Source: Pseudomonas lundensis (GTDB lineage Bacteria; Pseudomonadota; Gammaproteobacteria; Pseudomonadales; Pseudomonadaceae). From it: DNA of 64,000 bases. The stretch lies in the NCBI RefSeq assembly GCF_001042985.1, contig NZ_JYKY01000022.1, positions 1-64,000 of the forward strand, written 5' to 3'. The position numbers were made by a program, and so were the translations under genes. Below the pieces are notes generated by a model. That model ran no database searches. It was not told the origin of the DNA and was given only the letters and a program-made list of their open reading frames with translations. Positions 18,704 to 27,044 of the stretch are shown here, piece by piece; position 1 is the stretch's first letter; each line of letters starts with the position of its first letter.

Positions 18704-20257
18704 CTATTCAAGTACCACTTCAAGGTCGAGGTGGCACAACCTGCGGTACAACTCATCCTTGCGTTCGCGCACGTCATGACTCTGCGGCAACAGCTCGCAA
18801 CAACGGCGCCAAAGGCTGAGCACCTCCAACACAAGATCGGGCTCCCAGGCCTGCAAACCGGAGCGCTGAAGCAGTTGGTCGAGCATGTCGAGCTGGGTCT
18901 GAGCGATTTCGTATTTGCGGTTTGCTAAGCACAGCCGTGCCAGCGCCAACTGCCAGAAAAAACGCACGCGCCCGCCCTGGGCTTGGGCCAGGCCACTTTT
19001 GAGTGATTGAACGGCGGGTTTGAAGCCCTGGGAAAGCGCCACCTCTTGCGCGTGCTCAAGGGCCAGCTCCCACGCGGGTTGTTCAGCGCCGGGGGCCTCG
19101 CTTTGCGGGACGTCGTCTTGCACATGCGGCATGACGTGCGTGACGAACCAGGCCCGTGTCTGCTCATCGGCAAACGGTTGGCCATCGCTGAAGCGCAGGG
19201 TTTCCAGCCCGGGCAAGCGCTGCAGCAACAGCGCCATGTGCAGCTCGACTTCACGCATCGCACGTTCGGCGTTCAATGCTTCAAGGCACCTCCAGACCAG
19301 ACGTTGGCCGTCAAACCAGAACGGTGCCTTGCTCAGGCTGGACTCCAGCTCCACCAACACGTCAGCGAATTGCCCGCGCTCAAAGCGCTCGTTGAAGGTG
19401 TTCAGTCGATCTTTTGCCAACCCTCGCACCGGCGTGATCTGTTCCCCGTTGCGTTCGGGCACGGCGTCAATGGCCATCCAGGTCAGGGTTCGATTCAGCC
19501 GCAATGCGCGCACGTCCGTCGCGTTTTGCTTGAGCCACCAGGCACACAGCACTCGGGCGCTGTCCTGTTGGGCACGCAGTGCTTTGTGGGCGTCTTTTTC
19601 ATTTTCGATCGGGGTTTGGCTGTCAACCAATTGGGCAGCCATCTGCTTGACGTGGGCCACCGCCGCCGCAATGGGCCCGGCATCAGGCGGCTGGATCCCC
19701 GCCCGCTCGACCATGCGGCTTAAACGTCTGCAGAGCGGGAGCAACAATGGCACCTCGTCGCCCATGTGCGACGCCAGACTGCACTCGAGCGCCATCAGCA
19801 AGTCGAGCAAACGCTGAAACAACGGCAATTGCTCTTTGACCGGGATGTTTTCGTTCAAGGCATCATTGAGGCGCGACACCAGCCAACTGACGGCCGCTGC
19901 CCGGGTCCGTAATTTGCGCGGGTGGATCTGTGCCCAATGCTGCACACACAAGTGATGCAGCAACCCGACACCGGCCAACAGCCCGGAAAAGGATTCACGC
20001 TGATATAAAGCCCAGGTCAGCCACGCCGCCACCCGCAGGTCCCTGGACTGATCGCGCAACAAGACTTCGCTCTGTTGTTGCACCATCGACCAGTCAACCG
20101 GCGTGTGTTCGTGCAAGGAGTGGACCTTGGCCAGCTCCCGTTCCAACGCCTCGAACTCAGGGGAAAAACGAACGTCGTTGCCCGCAAAGTTGTCAGTCGC
20201 CACGGGGTCCTTGACCAGTCCGACAGTGCGCGCCAGAGACTTGCTGGTATACGTCAC
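18704..20257 (-). CDS. tssA: T6SS assembly protein TssA (ImpA_N plus VasJ-type C-terminus)
   Basis: This 517-residue protein has an N-terminal ImpA_N domain (from about 20, DPVATDNFAGNDVRF) and a C-terminal helical VasJ/EvfE-type region. TssA proteins prime or cap sheath and tube polymerisation, and the VasJ-type C-terminus differs from the short H1-type TssA. The start is called as GTG at 20257 because a strong GAGGAGGG lies at 20265-20272, seven bases away. An open frame extends to a GTG at 20329 without a comparable site. It is the first gene of the locus and so lies next to the likely promoter. Confidence 0.88.
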   Translation of the reverse strand: MTYTSKSLARTVGLVKDPVATDNFAGNDVRFSPEFEALERELAKVHSLHEHTPVDWSMVQQQSEVLLRDQSRDLRVAAWLTWALYQRESFSGLLAGVGLLHHLCVQHWAQIHPRKLRTRAAAVSWLVSRLNDALNENIPVKEQLPLFQRLLDLLMALECSLASHMGDEVPLLLPLCRRLSRMVERAGIQPPDAGPIAAAVAHVKQMAAQLVDSQTPIENEKDAHKALRAQQDSARVLCAWWLKQNATDVRALRLNRTLTWMAIDAVPERNGEQITPVRGLAKDRLNTFNERFERGQFADVLVELESSLSKAPFWFDGQRLVWRCLEALNAERAMREVELHMALLLQRLPGLETLRFSDGQPFADEQTRAWFVTHVMPHVQDDVPQSEAPGAEQPAWELALEHAQEVALSQGFKPAVQSLKSGLAQAQGGRVRFFWQLALARLCLANRKYEIAQTQLDMLDQLLQRSGLQAWEPDLVLEVLSLWRRCCELLPQSHDVRERKDELYRRLCHLDLEVVLE

Positions 20258-20382
20258 GCCCCAACCCTCCTCACGCAGGGTGAAAAACGTAGCGCTGCCC
20301 GAGCTTTCATGAAGATTGCCATTGGCCACTATCCGAGTCCGTTCAAGGGACGCGACGATAGGTGAATGACTGACGAAAAAAA

Positions 20383-20487
20383 GTAGGAAATTTCGGCATT
20401 TCTATAGGAAACGTCTTAGCGATTTAAAAAAACTCACAAATCCTCGATTGGTTAAAAAGCCGCCAACGCCAAGTGTCTTTTTCCTAC
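20383..20487 (-). promoter_or_regulatory. TAGGAAA boxes upstream of tssA (possible activator sites)
   Basis: TAGGAAA occurs at 20384-20390 and again at 20405-20411, exactly 21 bp apart (two helical turns). Its inverse TTTCCTA occurs at 20480-20486. The outer pair extends to the 8-mer GTAGGAAA/TTTCCTAC. The boxes lie 126-230 bases upstream of the tssA GTG, a normal distance for enhancer sites of a sigma54 activator. Assignment to Sfa2 is inference only. Confidence 0.3.
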
Positions 20488-20608
20488 AAAAAATCTGGAC
20501 GTTTTCACCGTCAGCCTAAGCTCCGAAAGTCAGCTCCTGTAGTTCCACACAAACGTTGTGAAACCTGCGAACAGGCCCGACGCTACGGCAGGCCACCTAC
20601 CGTCGGAT

Positions 20609-20637
20609 TTGCCCCAAAACCCGCCGTCTGCTAGTGT
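20609..20637 (+). promoter_or_regulatory. Candidate sigma70 promoter for xseB-ispA-dxs
   Basis: TTGCCC at 20609-20614 and TAGTGT at 20632-20637 are separated by 17 bases, with the xseB ATG 33 bases further on. Each box matches the consensus in four of six positions. It is a plausible but unproven promoter. Confidence 0.35.
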
Positions 20638-20670
20638 CAGCCGGTTTTAACGCCTACCGAGAATGCCGCC

Positions 20671-20913
20671 ATGGCCCGCAAAAAAGCTTCCCTGGATTTC
20701 GAGCAGTCCCTCGCTGACCTGCAAACACTGGTCGAGCGTCTGGAAAACGGCGAGTTGTCGCTGGAAGACTCCCTGACAGCATTCGAGCAAGGCATCCGCC
20801 TGACCCGCGAATGCCAGGGCGCACTGGCCCAGGCCGAACAGAAAGTGCACATCCTGCTCGAACGTGATGGTGAATTGGCCCAAGAGCCATTTGATGCGGA
20901 ACAACCAGAATGA
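20671..20913 (+). CDS. xseB: Exodeoxyribonuclease VII small subunit
   Basis: This 80-residue XseB protein carries the family core SLADLQTLVERLENGELSLE followed by a second helix. It binds the XseA large subunit (not in the window) to form exonuclease VII, which degrades single-stranded DNA from either end. The stop overlaps the ispA start by four bases (ATGA at 20910-20913), the standard xseB-ispA-dxs arrangement of gammaproteobacteria. Confidence 0.95.
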   Translation: MARKKASLDFEQSLADLQTLVERLENGELSLEDSLTAFEQGIRLTRECQGALAQAEQKVHILLERDGELAQEPFDAEQPE

Positions 20914-21797
20914 TTGATGCTTATCAAGCCAGCAGCCAGGCCCGTGTCAACGCGGCCCTTGAACGCTTGTTTGTCGCTCCGGCACCGGAGCTGGCCCGCC
21001 TGTACGAGGCGATGCGCTACAGCGTCATGAATGGCGGCAAACGGGTGCGGCCGCTGTTGGCCTACGCCGCTTGCCAAGCCTTGGGCGCTGCCCCTGAGCA
21101 GGCCAACGGTGCAGCGTGCGCAGTGGAGCTGATCCACGCCTATTCGCTGGTACACGATGATTTGCCGGCCATGGACGACGACGATTTGCGCCGCGGCCAG
21201 CCCACCACCCACAAAGCCTTTGACGAAGCCTGCGCGATTCTGGCCGGTGACGGCTTGCAGAGCCTTGCATTTACCGCCCTGCTCGACCCGCACATGAACA
21301 CGCTGGACGCTGACACCCGACTGCGCATGGTCTCTGACCTGGCGATGGCCGCAGGCCCGGCGGGCATGGTCGGCGGGCAAGCCATTGACCTGGGTTCGGT
21401 CGGGGTCAAGCTCGACCGGACTGCCCTTGAATACATGCACCGCCACAAGACCGGCGCCCTGATCGAAGCCAGCGTCCAGTTGGGCGCGCTGGCCAGTGGT
21501 CACGCCCGCCCTGAAGACCTGCACGCTTTGAACATCTACGCGCGGGCCATTGGTCTGGCGTTCCAGGTTCAGGACGACATCCTGGATGTTGAGGGAGATA
21601 CGGCTACGCTTGGCAAACAGTCAGGCGCCGATGCGGCCCGCGACAAGCCGACCTACCCGTCCTTGATGGGGCTGGCAGCGGCCAAAACCTATGCGCTCGA
21701 ATTACGCGATCAGGCCATTAACGCCCTGCGACCATTTGATGCAGCTGCCGAGCCTTTGCGTGAGCTTGCACGTTACATCGTGGAACGCCGCCACTAA
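20910..21797 (+). CDS. ispA: Farnesyl diphosphate synthase
   Basis: This is a 295-residue short-chain trans-prenyltransferase. It condenses IPP with DMAPP and geranyl diphosphate to give farnesyl diphosphate for quinones and undecaprenyl carriers. The first Asp-rich motif (DDLPAMDDDD) and the second (DDILDVEGD) are intact, as is the GGKRVRPLL substrate-binding segment. It is translationally coupled to xseB. A short GC stem (CGCCGC/GCGGCG, 21786-21806) spans its stop codon and may slow transcription before dxs. Confidence 0.96.
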   Translation: MIDAYQASSQARVNAALERLFVAPAPELARLYEAMRYSVMNGGKRVRPLLAYAACQALGAAPEQANGAACAVELIHAYSLVHDDLPAMDDDDLRRGQPTTHKAFDEACAILAGDGLQSLAFTALLDPHMNTLDADTRLRMVSDLAMAAGPAGMVGGQAIDLGSVGVKLDRTALEYMHRHKTGALIEASVQLGALASGHARPEDLHALNIYARAIGLAFQVQDDILDVEGDTATLGKQSGADAARDKPTYPSLMGLAAAKTYALELRDQAINALRPFDAAAEPLRELARYIVERRH

Positions 21798-21930
21798 AAA
21801 GCGGCGCAACACCTCTTTTTCTGACCGGCTCTACGGCCAAGGTCTGACTAACGAGCTCCAGACTCCGTGGGCAGCTTCCGTTGCATAAGGTAAACTGCCG
21901 CCTCTTCTTATACCTATAACGATTCGCCTG

Positions 21931-23829
21931 ATGCCAACGACGTTTCATGAGATTCCCCGCATACGCCCGACCACGCCCCTGCTCGACCGAGCCGGCACGC
22001 CTGCGGGCCTGCGCCGGTTAGCCGAAGCCGAGCTGGAACCTTTGGCCGATGAATTGCGCCAGGAACTGCTCTACACCGTCGGTCAGACGGGTGGGCATTT
22101 CGGTGCCGGCCTGGGCGTCATTGAACTGACCATCGCGTTGCACTACGTGTTCGACACCCCGGACGACCGTCTGGTGTGGGACGTGGGTCATCAGGCGTAT
22201 CCGCATAAAATCCTGACCGGACGCCGTGAACAAATGGCGACCTTGCGTCAGAAGGACGGCGTGGCCGCGTTCCCGCGTCGCTCCGAGAGCGAGTACGACA
22301 CCTTTGGCGTCGGCCACTCCAGCACCTCAATCAGTGCGGCTTTAGGCATGGCCATAGCCGCCCGCCTGCAAAACAGTGATCGCAAGGCAATTGCCGTGAT
22401 CGGTGATGGCGCCCTTACCGCCGGCATGGCGTTTGAAGCCTTGAACCATGCGCCCGAGGTCGACGCCAACATGTTGGTGATCCTCAACGACAACGACATG
22501 TCGATCTCGCGCAATGTCGGCGGGTTGTCCAACTACCTGGCCAAAATCCTGTCCAGCCGGACGTACGCCAGCATGCGCGAAGGCAGCAAGAAAGTGCTGT
22601 CGCGCTTGCCGGGCGCGTGGGAAATCGCGCGCCGTACCGAGGAATATGCCAAAGGCATGCTGGTGCCCGGTACGTTGTTCGAAGAGCTCGGCTGGAACTA
22701 CATCGGCCCGATTGACGGCCATGATCTGCCGACGCTGATCGCCACGCTGCGCAACATGCGTGACCTCAAAGGTCCGCAGTTCCTGCACGTTGTCACCAAA
22801 AAAGGCAAAGGCTTCGCCCCGGCGGAAGCAGACCCGATTGGCTACCACGCCATCACCAAGCTCGAACCGCTAGACGCACCGGTTGCAGCGCCCAAAGTGG
22901 CCAGCGGGCCAAAATACTCCGCGGTCTTTGGCGACTGGTTGTGCGACATGGCCGCTGCGGACCAGCGCCTGGTGGGGATTACCCCGGCGATGAAAGAAGG
23001 CTCGGACCTGATCAAGTTCAGCGAGCGCTTCGCGCTGCGTTATTTCGACGTGGCCATCGCTGAACAGCATGCGGTAACGCTCGCGGCCGGCATGGCCTGC
23101 GAAGGCGCCAAGCCGGTCGTGGCGATTTACTCGACATTCCTGCAACGCGGCTATGACCAACTGGTGCATGACGTCGCGGTGCAAAATCTGGATGTGCTGT
23201 TTGCCATTGACCGTGCCGGTCTGGTGGGTGAAGACGGCCCGACCCACGCGGGCAGTTTCGACCTGTCGTACCTGCGTTGCATCCCGGGCATGGTCATCAT
23301 GACCCCGAGTGATGAAAACGAATTGCGCAAAATGCTCACCACCGGCCACCTGTACAACGGCCCGGCAGCAGTGCGCTACCCGCGGGGCACGGGGCCGAAT
23401 GCGCCCATCGAAAAAACCCTGGAGCCGCTGGAAATCGGCAAAGGCGTGATTCGTCGCCACGGCTCAAAAGTCGCGATGCTGGTGTTTGGCGTGCAACTGG
23501 CGCAAGCCCTGCAAGTGGCCGAAACCCTCGACGCGACCGTGGTCGACATGCGCTTCGTCAAGCCGATGGATGAAGCTCTGGTGCGCGAGATGGCCAACAG
23601 CCACGAGCTGCTAGTGACGATCGAAGAAAACGCCATCATGGGGGGGGCGGGGGCGGGTGTCAGCGAGTTCATGGCCCGCGAAAACCTGCTCAAGCCGATC
23701 CTGCACCTGGGCTTGCCCGACGTGTACGTGGAACACGCCAAGCCAAGCCAGATGCTGGCCGAGTGCGGCCTGAACGCGGCCGGGATCGAAGCATCGGTGC
23801 GTCAACGCATGGAACTGCTGGGGCTGTAA
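21931..23829 (+). CDS. dxs: 1-deoxy-D-xylulose-5-phosphate synthase
   Basis: This is a 632-residue thiamine-diphosphate enzyme. It joins pyruvate and glyceraldehyde-3-phosphate in the first step of the MEP isoprenoid pathway. The TPP/Mg motif GDGALTAGMAFEALN, the GHQAYPHKILTGR segment and the transketolase central domain (DRAGLVGEDGPTHAG) are all present. Length is normal. A 133-base gap separates it from ispA, so it may have its own promoter. It supplies IPP/DMAPP for IspA, and its cofactor depends on ThiL encoded 4 kb downstream. Confidence 0.96.
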   Translation: MPTTFHEIPRIRPTTPLLDRAGTPAGLRRLAEAELEPLADELRQELLYTVGQTGGHFGAGLGVIELTIALHYVFDTPDDRLVWDVGHQAYPHKILTGRREQMATLRQKDGVAAFPRRSESEYDTFGVGHSSTSISAALGMAIAARLQNSDRKAIAVIGDGALTAGMAFEALNHAPEVDANMLVILNDNDMSISRNVGGLSNYLAKILSSRTYASMREGSKKVLSRLPGAWEIARRTEEYAKGMLVPGTLFEELGWNYIGPIDGHDLPTLIATLRNMRDLKGPQFLHVVTKKGKGFAPAEADPIGYHAITKLEPLDAPVAAPKVASGPKYSAVFGDWLCDMAAADQRLVGITPAMKEGSDLIKFSERFALRYFDVAIAEQHAVTLAAGMACEGAKPVVAIYSTFLQRGYDQLVHDVAVQNLDVLFAIDRAGLVGEDGPTHAGSFDLSYLRCIPGMVIMTPSDENELRKMLTTGHLYNGPAAVRYPRGTGPNAPIEKTLEPLEIGKGVIRRHGSKVAMLVFGVQLAQALQVAETLDATVVDMRFVKPMDEALVREMANSHELLVTIEENAIMGGAGAGVSEFMARENLLKPILHLGLPDVYVEHAKPSQMLAECGLNAAGIEASVRQRMELLGL

Positions 23830-23852
23830 ACCCGCTCAGTTGTTAGCAAAAC

Positions 23853-23881
23853 GAGGTGATCGGGCTCCCCCCGATCACCTC
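23853..23881. repeat. Perfect 12-bp hairpin between dxs and the TonB receptor gene
   Basis: The arm at 23853-23864 (GAGGTGATCGGG) is the exact reverse complement of 23870-23881, with a five-base loop. The stem is strong but no T-tract follows on either strand, so it is not a standard intrinsic terminator. It lies 23 bases after the dxs stop and 46 bases before the btuB start, where it could act as a 3' stability hairpin or in the btuB leader. Confidence 0.6.
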
Positions 23882-23927
23882 CTCGCCCCTCGTGAACCAC
23901 GACGGGGGACCACAGAATTCGGAACTC

Positions 23928-25790
23928 ATGAAATCGCTTCGCCTAGCGGCCCTGATTCTCGGCAGCATCCCGGCCAGCCCCTTGCTGGCAGACACCGCGG
24001 ATCGCGAAAACGCCCTCAAACTCCCGCAAACACTGATCACCGGTAACCGCCAGGTGCAAGCGCGTTCGGACAGCACCAGCGCCAACAGCGTGTTTACCCG
24101 TGAGGATATCGACCGCCTGCAACCCACAAGCCTGACCGACCTGCTGGGCCGAGTTCCGGGCGTGCAAGTGGCGCGCAGTGGCGGACGCGGTGCATTGCCG
24201 GGTATCTACATTCGTGGCACCAAATCGGCGCAGAGCCTGGTGCTGGTTGACGGCCAGCGCATGGCCAATGCCACCTCGGCCGACAGCAACCTGCACTACC
24301 TGAACATCGACCAGATCGAGCGCGTCGAAGTGCTGCGCGGCTCGCGCTCAGTGGTGTATGGCAGCGATGCGATTGGCGGGGTGATTCAGATCTTTACCCG
24401 ACGCGGCGCCGAACAGCCCCCGCAACTGCGCTTGCACAGCGCCATGGGCAGTTATGGCAGCTCACAAAACAGTGTGGGCATTTCAGGCGGTGACGCTCAG
24501 ACTCGCTTCAACCTCAGCGGTGCGCTGGAAAACACGGCCGGCATCGACCGCACGACCGTGTCCTATCCGGTCGACAACGACCACGATGCCTATCGCAACC
24601 AATCGGTCAGTCTGAACCTGAGTCATCACCTGAGCGACCGCCTTGAGATCGGCCTCAGTGCCGTCAAGAGTGAAGGTAAAACTGAACTTGATGCGATGTT
24701 CGGGCAAAAGGCCTATAGCGATTTCGACATCAGCAGCGTAGGCAGTTTCGTTGACGCACAGTTCTCCGAACGCTGGAATTCGCGCCTCGAACTCGGCCAC
24801 AGCGAGAACCGTGAAACGACGCGCGACAAACTAAGCCCCGACCTCTATAGCTTCAATACCTATCGCGATTCCCTGAACTGGCAAAACAGCCTCGCGCTGG
24901 ACGATCAAAACAGCCTGATGCTGGGCCTCGACGCGTATGAGGATCGGGTTCGCAGCAGCACCGACTTCGACAAAGACAGCCGCTGGAACCGCGCGGTATT
25001 TATTCAGCACCGTTTTCAGGGCGAGGGGTTTTCAACGGAGCTGGGGCTGCGACATGACAAAAACCAGCAATTTGGCAGCAACAACACCTGGAGCGCCAGC
25101 CTGACGGTGCCGCTCAATGCCGATAACAATGTGCTGATGTCCTACAGCGAAGGCTTCAGGGCGCCTACGTTTAACGATCTGTATTACACGGGCTTCGGCA
25201 ACCCAACGCTCAAACCTGAACACTCAAAAAGTTATGAGTTTCAATGGCGTAGCCAACTGAGTGAAACCAGCCGGCTGGAGACGTCCCTGTATCGCACCGA
25301 TATTCGCGACGCGATTGAGTTTTTAAAAAAAGGGGAACAGTCCTTCCCTCATAACGTAGGGGCTGCACGCATCACCGGTTTTGAAAGCGCGCTGCACCAG
25401 GAGTGGTTCGGCTGGCAGAGCAGCCTCGGTGTCGCCATCATCGACCCGCGCGACCGCGACACCGGTAAAACCCTGAGCCGCCGGGCGCGTCGTACATTGA
25501 ACCTTGATCTGGATCGACAGTTCGACCGCATCGGCGTAGGTGCCAGCTGGCAAGCGGTCAGCAGCAGCTATAACGATGAGCAAAACCAGCAGCCGCTTGG
25601 CGGGTACGCCCTGCTAGGCGTGCGTGCCAATTGGCTCGCCACCTCAGAGGTCAGGCTGGACCTGAAAGTCGATAACCTGCTGGACAAGACCTTCACGCGC
25701 GCGTTGTACAGCTATGAAGGTGACTATTACGGCTATCGCGAAGAGCGGCGCAGCGTGCAGCTGGCCGTCACCTGGACACCCCGCCTGTAA
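23928..25790 (+). CDS. btuB: TonB-dependent cobalamin receptor BtuB-like
   Basis: This is a 620-residue outer-membrane receptor. It has a signal peptide (MKSLRLAALILGSIPASPLLA), a TonB-box-like LPQTLITG, a plug domain (about 40-150, with the conserved GVQV, GIYIRGT and YGSDAIGGVIQIFTRR segments) and a 22-strand barrel. The short barrel and plug resemble BtuB more than siderophore receptors. It lies tail-to-tail with a BtuF-like gene. ATG at 23928 begins a clear signal peptide; an upstream in-frame ATG at 23856 lies inside the hairpin and does not. No cobalamin riboswitch fits in the 98-base gap, so substrate assignment rests on family and context. Confidence 0.85.
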   Translation: MKSLRLAALILGSIPASPLLADTADRENALKLPQTLITGNRQVQARSDSTSANSVFTREDIDRLQPTSLTDLLGRVPGVQVARSGGRGALPGIYIRGTKSAQSLVLVDGQRMANATSADSNLHYLNIDQIERVEVLRGSRSVVYGSDAIGGVIQIFTRRGAEQPPQLRLHSAMGSYGSSQNSVGISGGDAQTRFNLSGALENTAGIDRTTVSYPVDNDHDAYRNQSVSLNLSHHLSDRLEIGLSAVKSEGKTELDAMFGQKAYSDFDISSVGSFVDAQFSERWNSRLELGHSENRETTRDKLSPDLYSFNTYRDSLNWQNSLALDDQNSLMLGLDAYEDRVRSSTDFDKDSRWNRAVFIQHRFQGEGFSTELGLRHDKNQQFGSNNTWSASLTVPLNADNNVLMSYSEGFRAPTFNDLYYTGFGNPTLKPEHSKSYEFQWRSQLSETSRLETSLYRTDIRDAIEFLKKGEQSFPHNVGAARITGFESALHQEWFGWQSSLGVAIIDPRDRDTGKTLSRRARRTLNLDLDRQFDRIGVGASWQAVSSSYNDEQNQQPLGGYALLGVRANWLATSEVRLDLKVDNLLDKTFTRALYSYEGDYYGYREERRSVQLAVTWTPRL

Positions 25791-25824
25791 ACGCCGTGTC
25801 GGTTCACGCTCGCACGGGGAGCGG

Positions 25825-26625
25825 CTACGGTTCAGGTTCGGCCAGTTGTTCGCATAAACGGGCCGTGGCTTCGATCATTTGTCCGCTCGGTCGCTCCAGA
25901 CCTTTGTCAGCCAGTAACAGCAACCGCCCTTGCTTCACCGCTTCGAGCTGCGGCCAGGCTTTCCAGGCATTCAGCTGCGCCTGAGTGCCTGCAATGATCA
26001 CGTCGGGATTGCGTTGCAACACCGACTCCACGCTGACCTGCGGCGCAGGCAATGATAAGTCCGCAAACACATTGCGCGCCCCGCACAGGGCCAGTGCATC
26101 GCTGATGATTTGACCGCCGCCCACGGTATACAGGGGCCGATCCCACACTTGATAAAACACGCGCAACGGTTGTTCGCGGGCGTATTGCTGGCGTAGCTGC
26201 TCCAGACGTGCCCGCAACCGGGCGGCCAACTCACGACCGCGTTCGGCGCGATTGAGCGCAGTCGCCACCCCTTCGACCTGATCGACCAACTGCGTCAGGT
26301 TTTTCGGTTCGGCGGTAAAGGTGGGAATGTTCAAGCGCTTCAACTGGTCGCGCTGCGCCACGCCAACGCTGCCGGGCCAGAGCAGAATCAAGTCCGGGCG
26401 CAGGCTGAGCAAGCGCTCCATATCCAATTGGCCATAGCCACCGACCGAGGCCACATTCACCAGCTCAGGCAAGGTCTCGCCCGCCTCCAGCCGCCCGACG
26501 AGCAGATCGGTTGCGCCCAGTTCCACGACGATTTCAGAGAGTGAGGGCGCCAGGCTGACCACCCGCGTGGCCGCCATGGCCTGAGTGCCCACGGCCAGCA
26601 GCAGAACCGCCAGCCACAGGCGCAT
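25825..26625 (-). CDS. btuF: Periplasmic cobalamin-binding protein BtuF-like
   Basis: This 266-residue ABC-type solute-binding protein has a signal peptide ending near AMA-A and the class III (helical backbone) fold signatures RVVSLAPSLSEIVVELGA and VLQRNPDVIIAG. BtuF delivers cobalamin to BtuCD. No BtuC or BtuD is encoded here, so the permease must be elsewhere. It converges with the BtuB-like gene (34 bases between stops) and its start overlaps the upstream membrane-protein stop by one base (TGATG). Confidence 0.85.
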   Translation of the reverse strand: MRLWLAVLLLAVGTQAMAATRVVSLAPSLSEIVVELGATDLLVGRLEAGETLPELVNVASVGGYGQLDMERLLSLRPDLILLWPGSVGVAQRDQLKRLNIPTFTAEPKNLTQLVDQVEGVATALNRAERGRELAARLRARLEQLRQQYAREQPLRVFYQVWDRPLYTVGGGQIISDALALCGARNVFADLSLPAPQVSVESVLQRNPDVIIAGTQAQLNAWKAWPQLEAVKQGRLLLLADKGLERPSGQMIEATARLCEQLAEPEP

Positions 26626-27044
26626 CAGCCGACCTGACGGGGGATGCGATAGAGGTAAAACAGCACCAGCGTTGACAACGCCAGCAGCAACAGCGGCACG
26701 CCTTCAAGACCGACAAACACGCCCAGCGCGGCGATCCAGGCGGGCAACCCGGCGGCCAGCAATGCACGACGCCGCACGTGCGCCAATGCATCCCAGGCGG
26801 CAGGTTCCTGGTCTGTGTCGAGGGACTTTTGCAGGTCAATCAGGCCATGTTTATACGGCCCGAACGTGCGCAGGGTCACGAACATCGACAACACGCCCGC
26901 AATAAACAGGGGCATGGCCAATTCAGGCCACAGCGGTTCGGCGCTGCCGAAAAAACCGTTGACCAGTACCAGCGGCAAGCAAGTCAGCACCAGCTGTTGC
27001 CACCAACTGAAACTCAGGCGCCGACGACGCTGGCCCCGCGTCAC
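26625..27044 (-). CDS. Small inner-membrane protein of unknown function
   Basis: This 139-residue protein has about four hydrophobic segments: LVLTCLPLVLVNGFF, the MPLFIAGVLSMFVTL region, LLAAGLPAWIAALGVFVGL and LLLLALSTLVLFYLY. I do not recognise a named family. It starts with GTG at 27044, overlapping the ribA stop by four bases, and overlaps the btuF start by one. A gene of similar size occupies the same place between ribA and btuF in P. aeruginosa, as I recall. Context suggests a link to flavin or cobalamin metabolism, but no function can be assigned. Confidence 0.8.
   Translation of the reverse strand: MTRGQRRRRLSFSWWQQLVLTCLPLVLVNGFFGSAEPLWPELAMPLFIAGVLSMFVTLRTFGPYKHGLIDLQKSLDTDQEPAAWDALAHVRRRALLAAGLPAWIAALGVFVGLEGVPLLLLALSTLVLFYLYRIPRQVG

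Larger units (their letters stand above)
20258..20670. other. 413-base divergent intergenic region between the T6SS operon and xseB
   Basis: No gene is seen here. The left part (20258-20500) must hold the T6SS promoter reading left. It is AT-rich and contains three TAGGAAA-type boxes (annotated separately). The right part contains the xseB promoter candidate. An imperfect CCGACG...CGTCGG inverted pair lies near 20578-20606. I searched both strands by eye for the sigma54 pattern GG-N10-GC in a TGGCAC-N5-TTGC context and found no convincing match. Confidence 0.6.

Noticed and set aside
20258..20500. Sigma54 (-24/-12) promoter for tssA
   Set aside because: Expected because of Sfa2, but no TGGCAC-N5-TTGC-like match with correct GG-N10-GC spacing was found by eye. 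I do not report one.
23830..23927. Cobalamin riboswitch before btuB
   Set aside because: The gap is only 98 bases and lacks the B12-box and the other conserved segments. The hairpin there is simpler than a riboswitch.
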